DNA from: Raffaelea ambrosiae
Taxonomy: Eukaryota; Ascomycota; Sordariomycetes; Ophiostomatales; Ophiostomataceae
Reading direction: 5' to 3'
DNA length: 64,000 bases
Assembly (NCBI GenBank): GCA_002778195.1
Contig: PCDI01000003.1
Location: 3,183,913-3,247,912 of the forward strand
The notes under the pieces are model-generated. The model was not told where the DNA came from. It saw only the letters and a list, made by a program, of their open reading frames with translations, and searched no databases. Below are positions 22,019 through 31,077 of the stretch, one piece after another (position 1 is the stretch's first letter; each line of letters opens with the position of its first letter). Position numbers and translations under genes: made by a program.

Positions 22019-23272
22019 ATGCAGGTCGACATTGACGAGAAAGAATGCCTCGCATTCTTGTCGAGGCTCGTCCAGTTCAAGAGCTACTCGCAGACGGATG
22101 GCGAGATTGCCGTGACGCAGTTCATGGCGGATGCGCTGACGGGCCTCGGCCTCGACACCGAGATCTGCCCGTTTGACGAGGGCCGTCGCCAAAACGTCGT
22201 CGGCACCTGGCGGGGACAGGCCGGCTCGGCCTCTCCCCGCACGTCCGCTTCGTCTTCGCCGTCTTCGTCGCCCGCCCGCAAGCTGCTCTTCAACGGCCAC
22301 CTCGACACCAACCCCGTGTCCGAGGGCTGGACCGTCGATCCCTGGGAGGGCAAGGTCGACGACGCGTTCATTTACGGCATCGGCGTCAGCAACATGAAAT
22401 CGGGCTGTGCCGCCTACTTTTGCGCCGTGCAGACGCTCCTGCGCCACGGCTGGCGGCCCCGGGCCGACGTCGTGCTGACCTACGTCGTCGGCGAGCTGCA
22501 GGGCGGCGTCGGCACGCAGGCGCTGATCAGCCAGGGCCGCATCACCCGGGACACGGCCGACTACTTTGTCAACTGCGAGCCGTCCGACGTGCGGGCCATC
22601 ACCATGCACGCCGAGGCCCTGGTCTTCGAGGCGTCGCTGATCGGCGTCACCCGCCACATGTCGGCCTGCGAGGAGGCCTCGGACGCCATCCTGGCCGCCT
22701 GCGAGGCCATCCCGCGGCTCGACCGCCTGGTCTTCCGCGGCGCCCAGTCGGAGGACCACCGCCGCTGCAACCGCTGCCTCGTCGGCATCGTCCACGGCGC
22801 CGTCGGCCGCGAGCTCGCCGAGTGGCGGCCGTCCCAGGTCGCCGACGTCTGCCGGCTTGCCGGGAGCGCCCGCTATGCACCCGGGCAGACCCAGGAGGAC
22901 GTCATGGCCGACCTCCGGGCCGTCCTCGAGGACGTCGCGGCCCAGTACCCCGGCATGCAAGTCGAGCTGGCCCAGCGCTTCGAGCCGACGATGCCGGCCT
23001 TTGCGTGCGACCCCGCGTCCCCGCTCGTGGCCTCGCTGAACCAGGCCTACTACGACGTCCGCCAGACGAAACAGCCAACGGGCGTGCTGGCGCCGACGTG
23101 CTTCTACGGGTCCGACGCCGGGCACCTGTACAAGGAGCTGGGCATGCAGGGGATTGTGTGCGGGCCCGGCGGCAAGTACAACACGCGGCCCGACGAGAAG
23201 GTGGACATTGCCGACTACTTGGACTGCGTGCGCATCTTTGTGCGGTTGATCATGGACGTGTGCGGCGAGTGA
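22019..23272 (+). CDS. M20-family peptidase/amidohydrolase, atypical metal site
   Basis: Single-exon protein of 417 residues resembling acetylornithine deacetylase / succinyl-diaminopimelate desuccinylase type M20 hydrolases, which cleave amide bonds using two metal ions. The first motif GHLDTNPV gives His94 and Asp96. The next motif reads YGIGVSNMKSG, with Asn125 where the metal-bridging Asp normally stands. The catalytic Glu motif reads VVGELQGGVGT, with Glu159 followed by Leu160 instead of a second Glu. The C-terminal His motif SDAGHLY and a GPGG follow in normal positions. I recall a subfamily with GVSNMK and VGEQ/VGEL-type motifs, so this is likely a lineage trait rather than decay. The substrate is unknown. 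No signal peptide, so probably cytosolic. It is divergent from the DAL5-type transporter. Confidence 0.8.
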   Translation: MQVDIDEKECLAFLSRLVQFKSYSQTDGEIAVTQFMADALTGLGLDTEICPFDEGRRQNVVGTWRGQAGSASPRTSASSSPSSSPARKLLFNGHLDTNPVSEGWTVDPWEGKVDDAFIYGIGVSNMKSGCAAYFCAVQTLLRHGWRPRADVVLTYVVGELQGGVGTQALISQGRITRDTADYFVNCEPSDVRAITMHAEALVFEASLIGVTRHMSACEEASDAILAACEAIPRLDRLVFRGAQSEDHRRCNRCLVGIVHGAVGRELAEWRPSQVADVCRLAGSARYAPGQTQEDVMADLRAVLEDVAAQYPGMQVELAQRFEPTMPAFACDPASPLVASLNQAYYDVRQTKQPTGVLAPTCFYGSDAGHLYKELGMQGIVCGPGGKYNTRPDEKVDIADYLDCVRIFVRLIMDVCGE

Positions 23273-23800
23273 CACAAGCAGGAGAGTCAAGAACAGCAGA
23301 CGAGTTCGGGGAGCGTCAGCCAAAGGCGTTTGCTAGCGTTAGCGTAGTGTAGACGAAGGATCCACCAAGAGTCCACCAAAGAGTCCACTAAAAGCTAGTT
23401 ACTACTACCGTGGTGGCCCCGGCAATATTATGGGGAAGATTTCCAGGAAACGATGCCAAACGCGGCCATCTTCCGCCGTGTCTCCTGCGCCGAACCCAAA
23501 AAAAAAGCCCACCACTTCCTGACTTGTATGGAGACTCGTCATGGGTAAGCAGGCCTGACATCACGGTGAGCGGACATCCTCTGGTATCAAACGGGCAGTC
23601 TCCCCATACTCCCAGCGGGTCCTTATCGGATCGCAAGGGTTCTGAACCAATGCAATGACACATGGTTTGCTGCACGAACTGGTTGCGGGCAGCAGACTCT
23701 AATAATACAGCAGGCAGGAGTAGCATTCGCATTGTACAGCTTGCAGCGAATAGGAACATGCACATTGTAGTGACCGCCTGCAGCCAACAGTCCACCAGCC
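23273..23800. other. Intergenic, promoter of the M28 gene
   Basis: No gene seen. The direct repeats AGTCCACCAAAGAGTCCAC near 23370-23392 are short and of unknown meaning. Confidence 0.45.
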
Positions 23801-26292
23801 ATGCAAATCACAGACGTCCGCCAGAAAGACGCCGAGCGGCTCATGCTCCAGGCCCCGGACACCGGTCTCCTGCGGCAGTGGTCCCGCCTCTACAGCGAGC
23901 GCGCCCATCTCGCCGGCGACGAGGCCCACGCCCAGCGCATCTGCGACCTCTGGCAGTCCTACGGCATCCCCTCGGTGCTCGTCCGCTACGACGTTCTCCA
24001 GAACTTCCCCGAGTCGACCTCCTTGGTGCTGCACGCCCCCGACGATGACGACCACGACCACAGCTCGGTCGCCTATGCCGCCTGCCTCCAGGAGGACGAG
24101 CTGCCCGAGGACCCCACGTCGGCGCCGTCGCGCGGCCTCCCGGCCTTCCACGGCTTCGCCGCCAACGGCGACGTTTCGGCGCCCCTCGTCTACGCCAACT
24201 TTGGCACCCCGGCCGACTTTGCCGCCCTTGCTCGGGCCGGCGTCGCCGTCCGCGGCAAGGTCGTCCTCTGCAAGTACGGCCAGATCTTCCGCGGGCTCAA
24301 GGTGCGCGCCGCCGAGCAGCACGGCGCCGTCGGCGTCGTCCTCTACAACGACCCGCAGGAGGACGGAGAATATACCGTGCGCAACGGCCACAAGGCATTC
24401 CCGCACGGCCCGGCCCGGCACCCGTCGTCGATCCAGCGCGGCAGCGTCGACTTCTTTTCGGTGGCCGTCGGCGATCCCAGCACGCCGGGCTATCCGAGTC
24501 TGCCGGGCGACGGCACCCAGAGGCTGGATCCGCACCACGCCATCCCGCGGATTCCCTCGCTGCCCGTCTCGTATGCGGATGCGACGCCGTTTCTGCGGGC
24601 GCTCGAGGGGCTGGGACACAGTGCGGAGGAGATGAGCCAGTCGACGGCCGGATGGCAAGGAGAGATCGAGGGAGTAGGCTACTGGACGGGGCCAAGCACA
24701 GTCAAGGTGTCATTGTCGAGTCATGGTAAGTGGAGGGGAGAGAAGAGAAGAGAAAAGAAGAAGAAAAAAGAAAAACGAAAGAAGAAAGAAGAAAGAAGAA
24801 AGAAGAAAGAAGAAAGAAGAAAGAAGAAAGAAGAAAGAAGAAAGAAGAAAGAAGAAAGAAGACAAAGGGAATCAATTATATGAATTTTTAAAACCCAAAG
24901 ACGTACCGGAGAAATAAAAACTGACGAATAAGGCACCTTCAAATATGCCCCCATCTACAACGTGGTCGGCACTCTCGACGGCGAGACCGAACAGAGCATC
25001 GTCCTCGGCAACCATCACGACTCCTGGTGCTGTGGAGCCATAGACCCGGTATCTGGCTCGACAGCCATGAACGAGGTGGCCCGAGGACTAGGCACCTTGA
25101 CGAGCCAGGGATGGAAGCCCTACAGAAAGATGTGCGTCATGCCCAGACACCCTCGAAGATCTCCTCGCTACGCACAATCTCACTAAACGTCGGCAGCATC
25201 CTCTGTTCGTGGGACAACGAAGAGTACGGTCTCGTCGGGTCCACCGAGTGGGTCGAGGACCACGCCGACGACCTCGCCCGCAACTGCGTCGCCTATCTCA
25301 ACGTCGACGAGGCCACCAACGGCGGCCGCTTCCTGGGGGCCGTGGGCAGTCCGCTTCTCGGAGCGGTCCTGCGGTCCGCCACGCAGCAGGTGCCGTCGCC
25401 GCTGTTTGCGAGCAAGACGGTCTACGACGACTGGCTGGCCGATCTGCAGAAGAAGGAGAGAACCAGGAAGAACGACGACGACGACGACGACGACTGCCAG
25501 CTGCCCACGCGCCCCCAGCTCGCCCTCATGGGCACCGGCAGCGACTACACCGCCTTCTACCACCACCTCGGCATCCCCTCCGTCGACATGCTCTTCAACC
25601 AGCAGGGCGCCGGCGTCTACCCCTACCACTCCAACTACGACAGCTACTACTGGGTCGACAAGTTCGGCGACGTCGGCTTCCGCAAGCACCTGGCCATGGC
25701 CCGCCTGTGGGGGCTGGTGACCGTGCAGCTGGCCGGCACGCGGCTGATTCCGTTCGGCACGCGGGACTACGCCGAGGCCCTGGCCAAGAACGTGGCGAGC
25801 ATCGCCGTCCTGGCCGGAAAGAACCAGGTCGACTGCGCAAGACTGGAAGCGGCGGTTGGGCGGTTTGGCGAAGCAGCCACGGCCTTTGATGCGCAGACGG
25901 CGCGGTATTCTGCGGACAGTGCGGACACTCGTCTTGACACTCGTCTTGACACTCGTCTTGACACTCGTCTTGAGTCGCTCAACCAGGCCATGATCCAGCT
26001 GGAGAGGGCCTTTCTGTCAGACAAGGGTCTCCGCGGGAGGCCGTGGTACCGACATCAGGTGAGCCAAGCAAAACAAACTACAGCCACAGACCACCGTCGC
26101 AGACCACAGACACAGAATCGCATCACTGACAGACAGATCTTCGCACCCGGCCTCTGGCTCGGCTACGACGGCGTCGCCTTCCCAGCCCTCCACGAGGCCC
26201 TCGAGAACGGCGACAGGTCTGAGGCAGCCGAGTGTTTGCGCGTGCTGGAGCTCGTCGTCGACAGAGCCACGGCCGTTCTGGCACGAGCATAG
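23801..26292 (+). CDS. M28 metallopeptidase, glutamate carboxypeptidase II-like
   Basis: Predicted zinc carboxypeptidase/dipeptidase of the NAALADase class, 713 residues in four exons: 23801-24725, 24933-25131, 25197-26058 and 26137-26292. All joins keep phase. A protease-associated domain (residues about 130-220, with VRGKVVLCKYGQIFRGLK) precedes the M28 core. Zinc ligands and the general base are visible in GNHHDSWCCGAIDP, SWDNEEYGLVGSTEW (EE pair), YLNVDEAT and YPYHSNYDS. The C-terminal region matches the transferrin-receptor-like dimerisation domain. Two low-complexity inserts stand out: a run of seven Asp after a Lys/Arg stretch, and four DTRL repeats from a 12-bp tandem repeat (25924-25971). 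No N-terminal membrane anchor is found, unlike human GCPII. Intron 1 (24726-24932) is long because of a heptanucleotide repeat. Confidence 0.88.
24781..24862. repeat. (GAAGAAA)n microsatellite inside an intron
   Basis: About 11.7 tandem copies of a purine-only 7-bp unit, lying within intron 1 of the M28 peptidase gene. Confidence 0.95.
25924..25971 (+). repeat. 12-bp coding tandem repeat (DTRL x4)
   Basis: Four perfect copies of GACACTCGTCTT inside the M28 peptidase coding region, each coding Asp-Thr-Arg-Leu. Confidence 0.95.
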
Positions 26293-26883
26293 CAGGTGAG
26301 TGTGATGGGCAACCGCCATATTGTAGACAGAACCATAATCTCCTCCACAGCACCAAGTAGCAGAAGAAGATCGCAGCTTGACCGGTTCATAAGCAAAAGA
26401 GACACGATATGCCTCTATTGTGTCGAACAGTTGTATCGAATAGAGAAAGAACGGCCATACATTCTCCCGTATTTACTTGGCCGTTCACACCTTCCGAATC
26501 CGGTTGGCCTGCAGCACACAGTAAGCCGCACCCGACACCGGGAGCACGCTTGTCATTGGCGGTCGCAGAAGGTGGATTGCCCGCTGGATTGCCCGCTGTA
26601 CGCCCCAGTAAGCACGTCCGTGCCCTCTGTTCCTCAGCGACTGGCCCCGCTGCAGCGTCACGCTATCAATAAGCACATCAGGCGCCAGCACTCAACATCG
26701 TCAACCATCCGGGTTGTTTCCTATTTTCCCGTCTTGCCTGTCGCGCAGACTGTCGTGCAGACATCCCACTTCCTGCTTGCTCTTCCTGTTGGCTGTAGGC
26801 CCTGATCGCTTGATTGAATTGCACAGAGGAGAGGTACGACTACACGGCATTCAAAATCGCATTTCCATTTCATCACCAGACTG
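26293..26883. other. Intergenic, promoter of the S10 carboxypeptidase gene
   Basis: No gene seen. Confidence 0.5.
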
Positions 26884-28392
26884 ATGAGGCTGATGAGACT
26901 GCTTCCTGGCCTGGCCCTGGTGACGGCGGCCGCCCTGGCCTCGTCCCAGGTCCCGCTGCGGGCAGCCCATGCGGACGTCGACGTCAACGTCGACGTCGAC
27001 GCCGAGGACGTCAGCGCCTACCGGGTCTTCCAGAGCGACTACTCGCCCGACCACGCGGTGCGCATCCGCCGGCAGCAAAACGACACGCTCTGCGATGCCC
27101 GCGTGGCCCAGTACACGGGCTGGCTGGACGTCGGGCCGAAGCACCTGTTCTTCTGGTACTTTGAGAGCCGCACCGCGCCGGACCGCGACCCGCTCGTGCT
27201 GTGGCAGACCGGCGGGCCGGGCGGCTCGAGCCTGCTGGGGATGCTGGAGGAGCTGGGCCCCTGCCTGATCAGCGAGAACGGCACGGGCACCACGTACAAC
27301 GAGTACGGCTGGAACAAGGCGGCCAACCTGCTGTTTGTGGACCAGCCGGCCGGCGTGGGCTTCTCGTACCTGGACGAGGGCGAGCCGGTGCCGGCCACGT
27401 CGTTCACGGCGGCCGAGGACCTGCATCTGTTCCTGCAGCTGTTCACGACGCAGGTGTTTCCCGCGCTGCGCGACCGGGACTTTTACATCACCGGCGAGAG
27501 CTACGGCGGCCACTACGAGCCCGTGCTGGGCGCCGAGATCCTGCGCAAGAACGCGCTGTACCCGCGCCGGCCGCAGGTGCGCCTCCAGTCCGTCCTCGTC
27601 GGCAACGGCTACTTCTCGCCCGTCTACGCCGCCTACGGCTACTGGGAGACGCTGTGCACGACCAACCCGGGCGTCGCCGCGCCCGTCTTCAACGCGACGC
27701 GCTGCGACATCATAGCCGAGAACCTCCCGCGCTGCCAGGCCCTCATGCGCATCTGCTACAGCTACCCGGACCCGGCCGTGTGCGCGGCCGCCGAGTCCTT
27801 CTGCTGGGACGGCGTCGTCGTCCACTACGACGGCGAGTCCTACAAGGGCGGCCGCAACCGCTTCGACATCACCGCCCCCTGCGTCGTCGACGACTTCTGC
27901 TACCCCCAGGTCGCCTGGATCGAGACCTACCTCAACCAGCCCCCCGTCCGCGCCGCCCTCGGCGTGCCCGCCGCCGTCGACAAGTACCACATCGCCTCGG
28001 ACGCCGTCGCCCGCGCCTTCTCCGCCTCGGCCGACGTCTCCATCTCCACCCAGCCCCAGGTCCTGGCCCTGCTCGCCGCCGGCGTCGACGTGCTCGTCTA
28101 CCAGGGCAACCTCGACCTCGCCTGCAACACCGCCGGCAACCTGCAGTGGGCCAGCGACATGGTCTGGAAGGGCCAGGCCGCCTTCAACGCCCAGAGCATG
28201 CGGCCGTGGTACCACGACGGCGTCGAGGTCGGCCGCTTCAAGGAGGTGTCGATCCAGATGGGCGACAACGACCGCAAGTCCCGCTTCACCTTTCTGACCA
28301 TCGACGGCTCCGGCCACATGGTCCCGCAAGACCAGCCGGGGCCGGCCCTCGACATGCTGCTGCGCTGGCTCCGAGGGGAGACCTATGCGTAG
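26884..28392 (+). CDS. Secreted serine carboxypeptidase (S10)
   Basis: Predicted secreted or vacuolar serine carboxypeptidase, removing C-terminal residues at acid pH; 502 residues, no intron. A signal peptide (MRLMRLLPGLALVTAAALA) starts the protein, followed by a short Asp/Val repeat (VDVNVDVDAED) in the pro-region. The catalytic Ser206 is in GESYGGHYEP. The Asp is in VYQGNLDLACNTAGN and the His in DGSGHMVPQDQP. The substrate-carboxylate motif, usually WLNGGPGCSS, reads WQTGGPGGSS (from Trp107), so the Asn and Cys of carboxypeptidase Y are Thr and Gly. Specificity may therefore differ from the classical enzyme. It lies about 1.5 kb from the repeat-peptide precursor gene. A carboxypeptidase could trim basic residues left after Kex2 cleavage, but the link is only positional. 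Confidence 0.9.
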   Translation: MRLMRLLPGLALVTAAALASSQVPLRAAHADVDVNVDVDAEDVSAYRVFQSDYSPDHAVRIRRQQNDTLCDARVAQYTGWLDVGPKHLFFWYFESRTAPDRDPLVLWQTGGPGGSSLLGMLEELGPCLISENGTGTTYNEYGWNKAANLLFVDQPAGVGFSYLDEGEPVPATSFTAAEDLHLFLQLFTTQVFPALRDRDFYITGESYGGHYEPVLGAEILRKNALYPRRPQVRLQSVLVGNGYFSPVYAAYGYWETLCTTNPGVAAPVFNATRCDIIAENLPRCQALMRICYSYPDPAVCAAAESFCWDGVVVHYDGESYKGGRNRFDITAPCVVDDFCYPQVAWIETYLNQPPVRAALGVPAAVDKYHIASDAVARAFSASADVSISTQPQVLALLAAGVDVLVYQGNLDLACNTAGNLQWASDMVWKGQAAFNAQSMRPWYHDGVEVGRFKEVSIQMGDNDRKSRFTFLTIDGSGHMVPQDQPGPALDMLLRWLRGETYA

Positions 28393-29908
28393 GGGCTGGC
28401 GGGGAACGAGTAGAAAACGAGCAGAGCGAGAAGGGTGGGCGGGGTCGGGACCTGGTCTGTTTCGAAAAGAAAAGATCGCACGGAAAGGCGGAAAGGAATG
28501 ACGTGCACGCTCTACTGAAAAGCAAATGCCCAACTCCATCACCCAATTTTGAATGTTTTTGAACAATGGGATTTGTTATGTCTATATAGCGTTGCTCTCG
28601 AGTGCGTAAATGGATAGGGATGGGCCGGAACGAGGAACGAATGACGATTGTGCGAAAGTTGTTAGCCTTTAGTGTGCGTCGATTGCGCAAATGTTGTTCG
28701 CCTTTAGTCTGCGTCCGTGTGCCTCTGCATGACGCTATCTGGCAGTCGCTTGACATATGCAAGATGACGTTCATGATGCATCTATGGCTCGTGTAGATAA
28801 GAGAAGTAAGTCCTTTATAAATCAGGAAGGTGGCAAACTGTCCACGATGTGTTCGAGATAGTGATTCCAAGTAGACATTCTGCTGGGGCCGCTGCCACCA
28901 TAATGGTCTACGAAAGCAGAAGCAACCATTCGTTTGCCATGTAGGACCCAATTGGCCCAAGCAAGGCAAAGGGCCACCAGCGTATGTTCACGAGAGCAAA
29001 GAGGCGGTCTTCTACCAGGGTCTTGTACCATGTGTCCATGCTCCCAGTGAGCAGAACAAGCATTTGTGGGCGCGGGCCACCCTCTGGTCCCTCGGGCTCC
29101 CTGTCCCATATTGGGGGCGAGAACGGGCAGGCCAAGCTTTTGCAAGCGCAGCTGTGTCGGTCTATGGGAATGCAGCAGCTGCCTATCATGTTCAAGGCTG
29201 CCCCTCAGCTGCAGGGTATTTACTATTTCATCACACCCGGAGAGCATCTGGTGCCAGAGGCAACATCCCCTAGAAGAGACTATGAAGGATGCCGCCATCC
29301 TCAATAAGGCTATCGACTGGGCCTAGTTCCAGAATTGCCAACATACCTTCCACTTACACCGTAGCTGGCTCGGGCTGTTCTAGTCTCCAGACAAAACCGT
29401 TCCCTGCTTTTGGGTGGGTCTCGCTCCACAACCCGGCCTAAACACGGACACAACGCCGTCTGTCAGTTTCAGCAAGCTGACCTGCGGGAGCGGGCCGTGT
29501 GCCGAGATTGTTGCGGCCAGCTGACGAGATTGGGGGCTGCCCAGACCGACCGCCCTCTTTTCCTCTTCTTCATTTTCTTGTTCTCTCTCTATTGTATTTG
29601 TTGTTCTTTCACTGTCGCATTGGTAGACTTCTTTGTGATCATAAAAGGGCCTTTGCATTTGCACGAAGACTAGGGAAAACCCCAAGGACGGGGACCAAAA
29701 AAAACCTAATCAGGCCGGTAAAACAATCAAATGAATGACACGGTTGACACGGCATGTTTCCCAGCTGGAGCCCAGAAAATAGTTGCCCGTCCGTGAATCG
29801 CCATACCCTCAATATGCGCAATACATTGTCGTCCCACCCATCCAGATCGTCCAGATTGTGTACGCCATTGCCTTGGCTTTCTGTGACTACTCTTCGCCCC
29901 CAACCATC
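28393..29908. other. Intergenic, 1.5 kb, no supported gene
   Basis: Several frames of 90-160 codons overlap on both strands (for example 28822-29304 leftward and 28984-29307 rightward) but none shows a domain, signal peptide or credible intron. A T-rich stretch lies at 29570-29640. It could hide a small or decayed gene. Confidence 0.4.
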
Positions 29909-30320
29909 TTAAAATCCCGTCTTATAATCATCGAACCCGTAGTGCTCCAAGCCTGAATGAGGCTCCCTCTTTTCCAGGCTTTCGTCCTCGTCTTTCTTGT
30001 AGGATTTGCGCTGGTAGATTGGCTCCCTTTCTGACTCCCTCTTTTCCAGGTTGTCGTCCTCGGCTTTCTTGTAGTACCTGCGCTGGTAGATNNNNNNNNN
30101 NNNNNNNNNNNNNNNNNNNNNNNNNNNNNNNNNNNNNNNNNNNNNNNNNNNNNNNNCTCTTTTCCAGGTTGTCGTCCTCGGCTTTCTTGTAGTACCTGAT
30201 CTGGTAGATTGGCTGCCTTTCTGACTCCCTCTTTTCCAGGCTCTCGTCCTCGGCTTGAGGCACAGGGTTGGCAATGGCCGCAGCGGCCAGGAAGCCAAGG
30301 ATCAGAGTTTTGATCTGCAT
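29909..30320 (-). CDS. Repeat-type secreted RiPP precursor peptide (UstA/KEP-like), interrupted by a gap
   Basis: Predicted precursor of ribosomally made, Kex2-released peptides. The ATG is at 30320 and the stop at 29911-29909. Residues 1-18 form a signal peptide (MQIKTLILGFLAAAAIA), followed by a short acidic leader ending LEKR. Then come units of 24 residues: a start ESER, a core-like part PIYQ-x-R/K-x-Y, a KK pair, and an acidic spacer such as AEDDNLE ending in KR. One unit precedes the gap, one partial and one full unit follow it, and an 18-residue terminal segment contains two Tyr. The central residues differ between units (IYQIRYY, IYQRRYY, IYQRKSY) while the flanks are conserved, as in ustiloxin-, phomopsin- or epichloecyclin-type precursors. 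A run of 65 N breaks the gene and its length is not frame-preserving. Divergent from the UstYa-type gene. The product is unknown. Confidence 0.85.
29966..30227 (-). repeat. 72-bp coding tandem repeat of the precursor
   Basis: Copies at 30227 to the gap edge 30157, from 30091 to 30038 (partial at the gap), and 30037-29966. Unit length is 72 bp (24 codons), each ending in a Lys-Arg pair. Copy number is unresolved because of the gap. Confidence 0.85.
30092..30156. other. Assembly gap (65 N) inside the precursor repeat
   Basis: Sixty-five undetermined bases. The frame before and after does not match for a 65-nt gap, so the N count is an estimate. Confidence 0.99.
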
Positions 30321-30456
30321 TGTTGATGTATCGAATCTTGACGAGATGCTTGGGGGTTGGATGCTGGTTGGAGGACTGACGAGAGAATCGAGTTCAGAGT
30401 GTGCTGTCAGATATGAGGTACATGAACCAGATCCCAAAAGCGGTTCTCTTGTGGGA

Positions 30457-30463
30457 TATTTAT
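30457..30463 (-). promoter_or_regulatory. TATA-like box of the precursor gene
   Basis: ATAAATA on the minus strand, about 137-143 nt upstream of the precursor ATG. It is plausible as a TATA element for a highly expressed secreted peptide; not otherwise supported. Confidence 0.3.
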
Positions 30464-30949
30464 GTCCGCCTTCGCCCATCTCAACTGCATTGCGTTCAAG
30501 ATTGGCCTCGCATTATTCGAGTGGGTCTGAGGTTCGTAGCCATCGACAGAAACTCTCGGGGGTTTTTTTTTTTTTGTTCGAGTAGTTATCCCCAAAGAAG
30601 AAGCTGATTCATAATGCCCATTCGGTCCTGTGAAACTACCCGACAAGCCCCAGCCGCTATGGGGCCGCCTTGAGATATCAATCGAGACCCAAGTCGGAGT
30701 AGGAAGGTAGACCAGTACTTGTGCTCACCAGAGCTGTATCAATATCCTAGTGGAACAACTGAAGATGCATCACCCTCCCCAAAAGATGCGATATATACGT
30801 GACTAGCGGGACAGAACGGAGCTATTCAATGGACAGATTAGGAAGCTCTCTTATCATCTCGAACCAGTGAATGCGTCACTTTCCACACAACTTTCCTGAT
30901 AAACTCCAGTTCTAGTACCTTCCACCACTGTCGAAAGTGTTCTCTTTCC

Positions 30950-30973
30950 GTTAAACAGTTAAACGGTTAAACA
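30950..30973. repeat. Three tandem GTTAAACR octamers
   Basis: Three direct copies of GTTAAACA/GTTAAACG spaced exactly 8 bp, ending about 105 bp before the UstYa-type ATG. Spacing and position suggest a binding site for a regulator; the factor is unknown. Confidence 0.6.
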
Positions 30974-31077
30974 GCATGCAGAGCAAGCAGTGTTGGACTT
31001 GGATATAACACAGAACCCCCCACCCCCCCTTAGCAGTCGACGATTTAAAACCTTCTTACGCATAGTGGTTTGCGCCA

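Larger units (their letters stand above)
30321..31077. promoter_or_regulatory. Divergent promoter between RiPP precursor and UstYa-type gene
   Basis: A 757-bp region between two start codons that face away from each other. It contains the TATA-like box above, a T11 run near 30566, a C-rich run near 31016 and a triple 8-bp repeat at 30950-30973. No gene is seen inside. Confidence 0.5.

Noticed and set aside
21470..23323. Extension of the MFS frame far upstream (open to 23323 on the minus strand)
   Set aside because: It crosses the divergent M20 gene in antisense, and the normal family start (21469) is present.
29966..30227. CRISPR-like or transposon terminal repeat
   Set aside because: The repeats are in-frame codons within a secreted peptide gene in a eukaryote; there is no spacer structure or target-site duplication.
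29909..30320. Alpha-type mating pheromone precursor
   Set aside because: Repeats with KR sites fit the format, but the units lack the short Trp/Gly-Gln-Pro-Gly type pheromone sequence and differ from each other, and a UstYa-type gene sits alongside.
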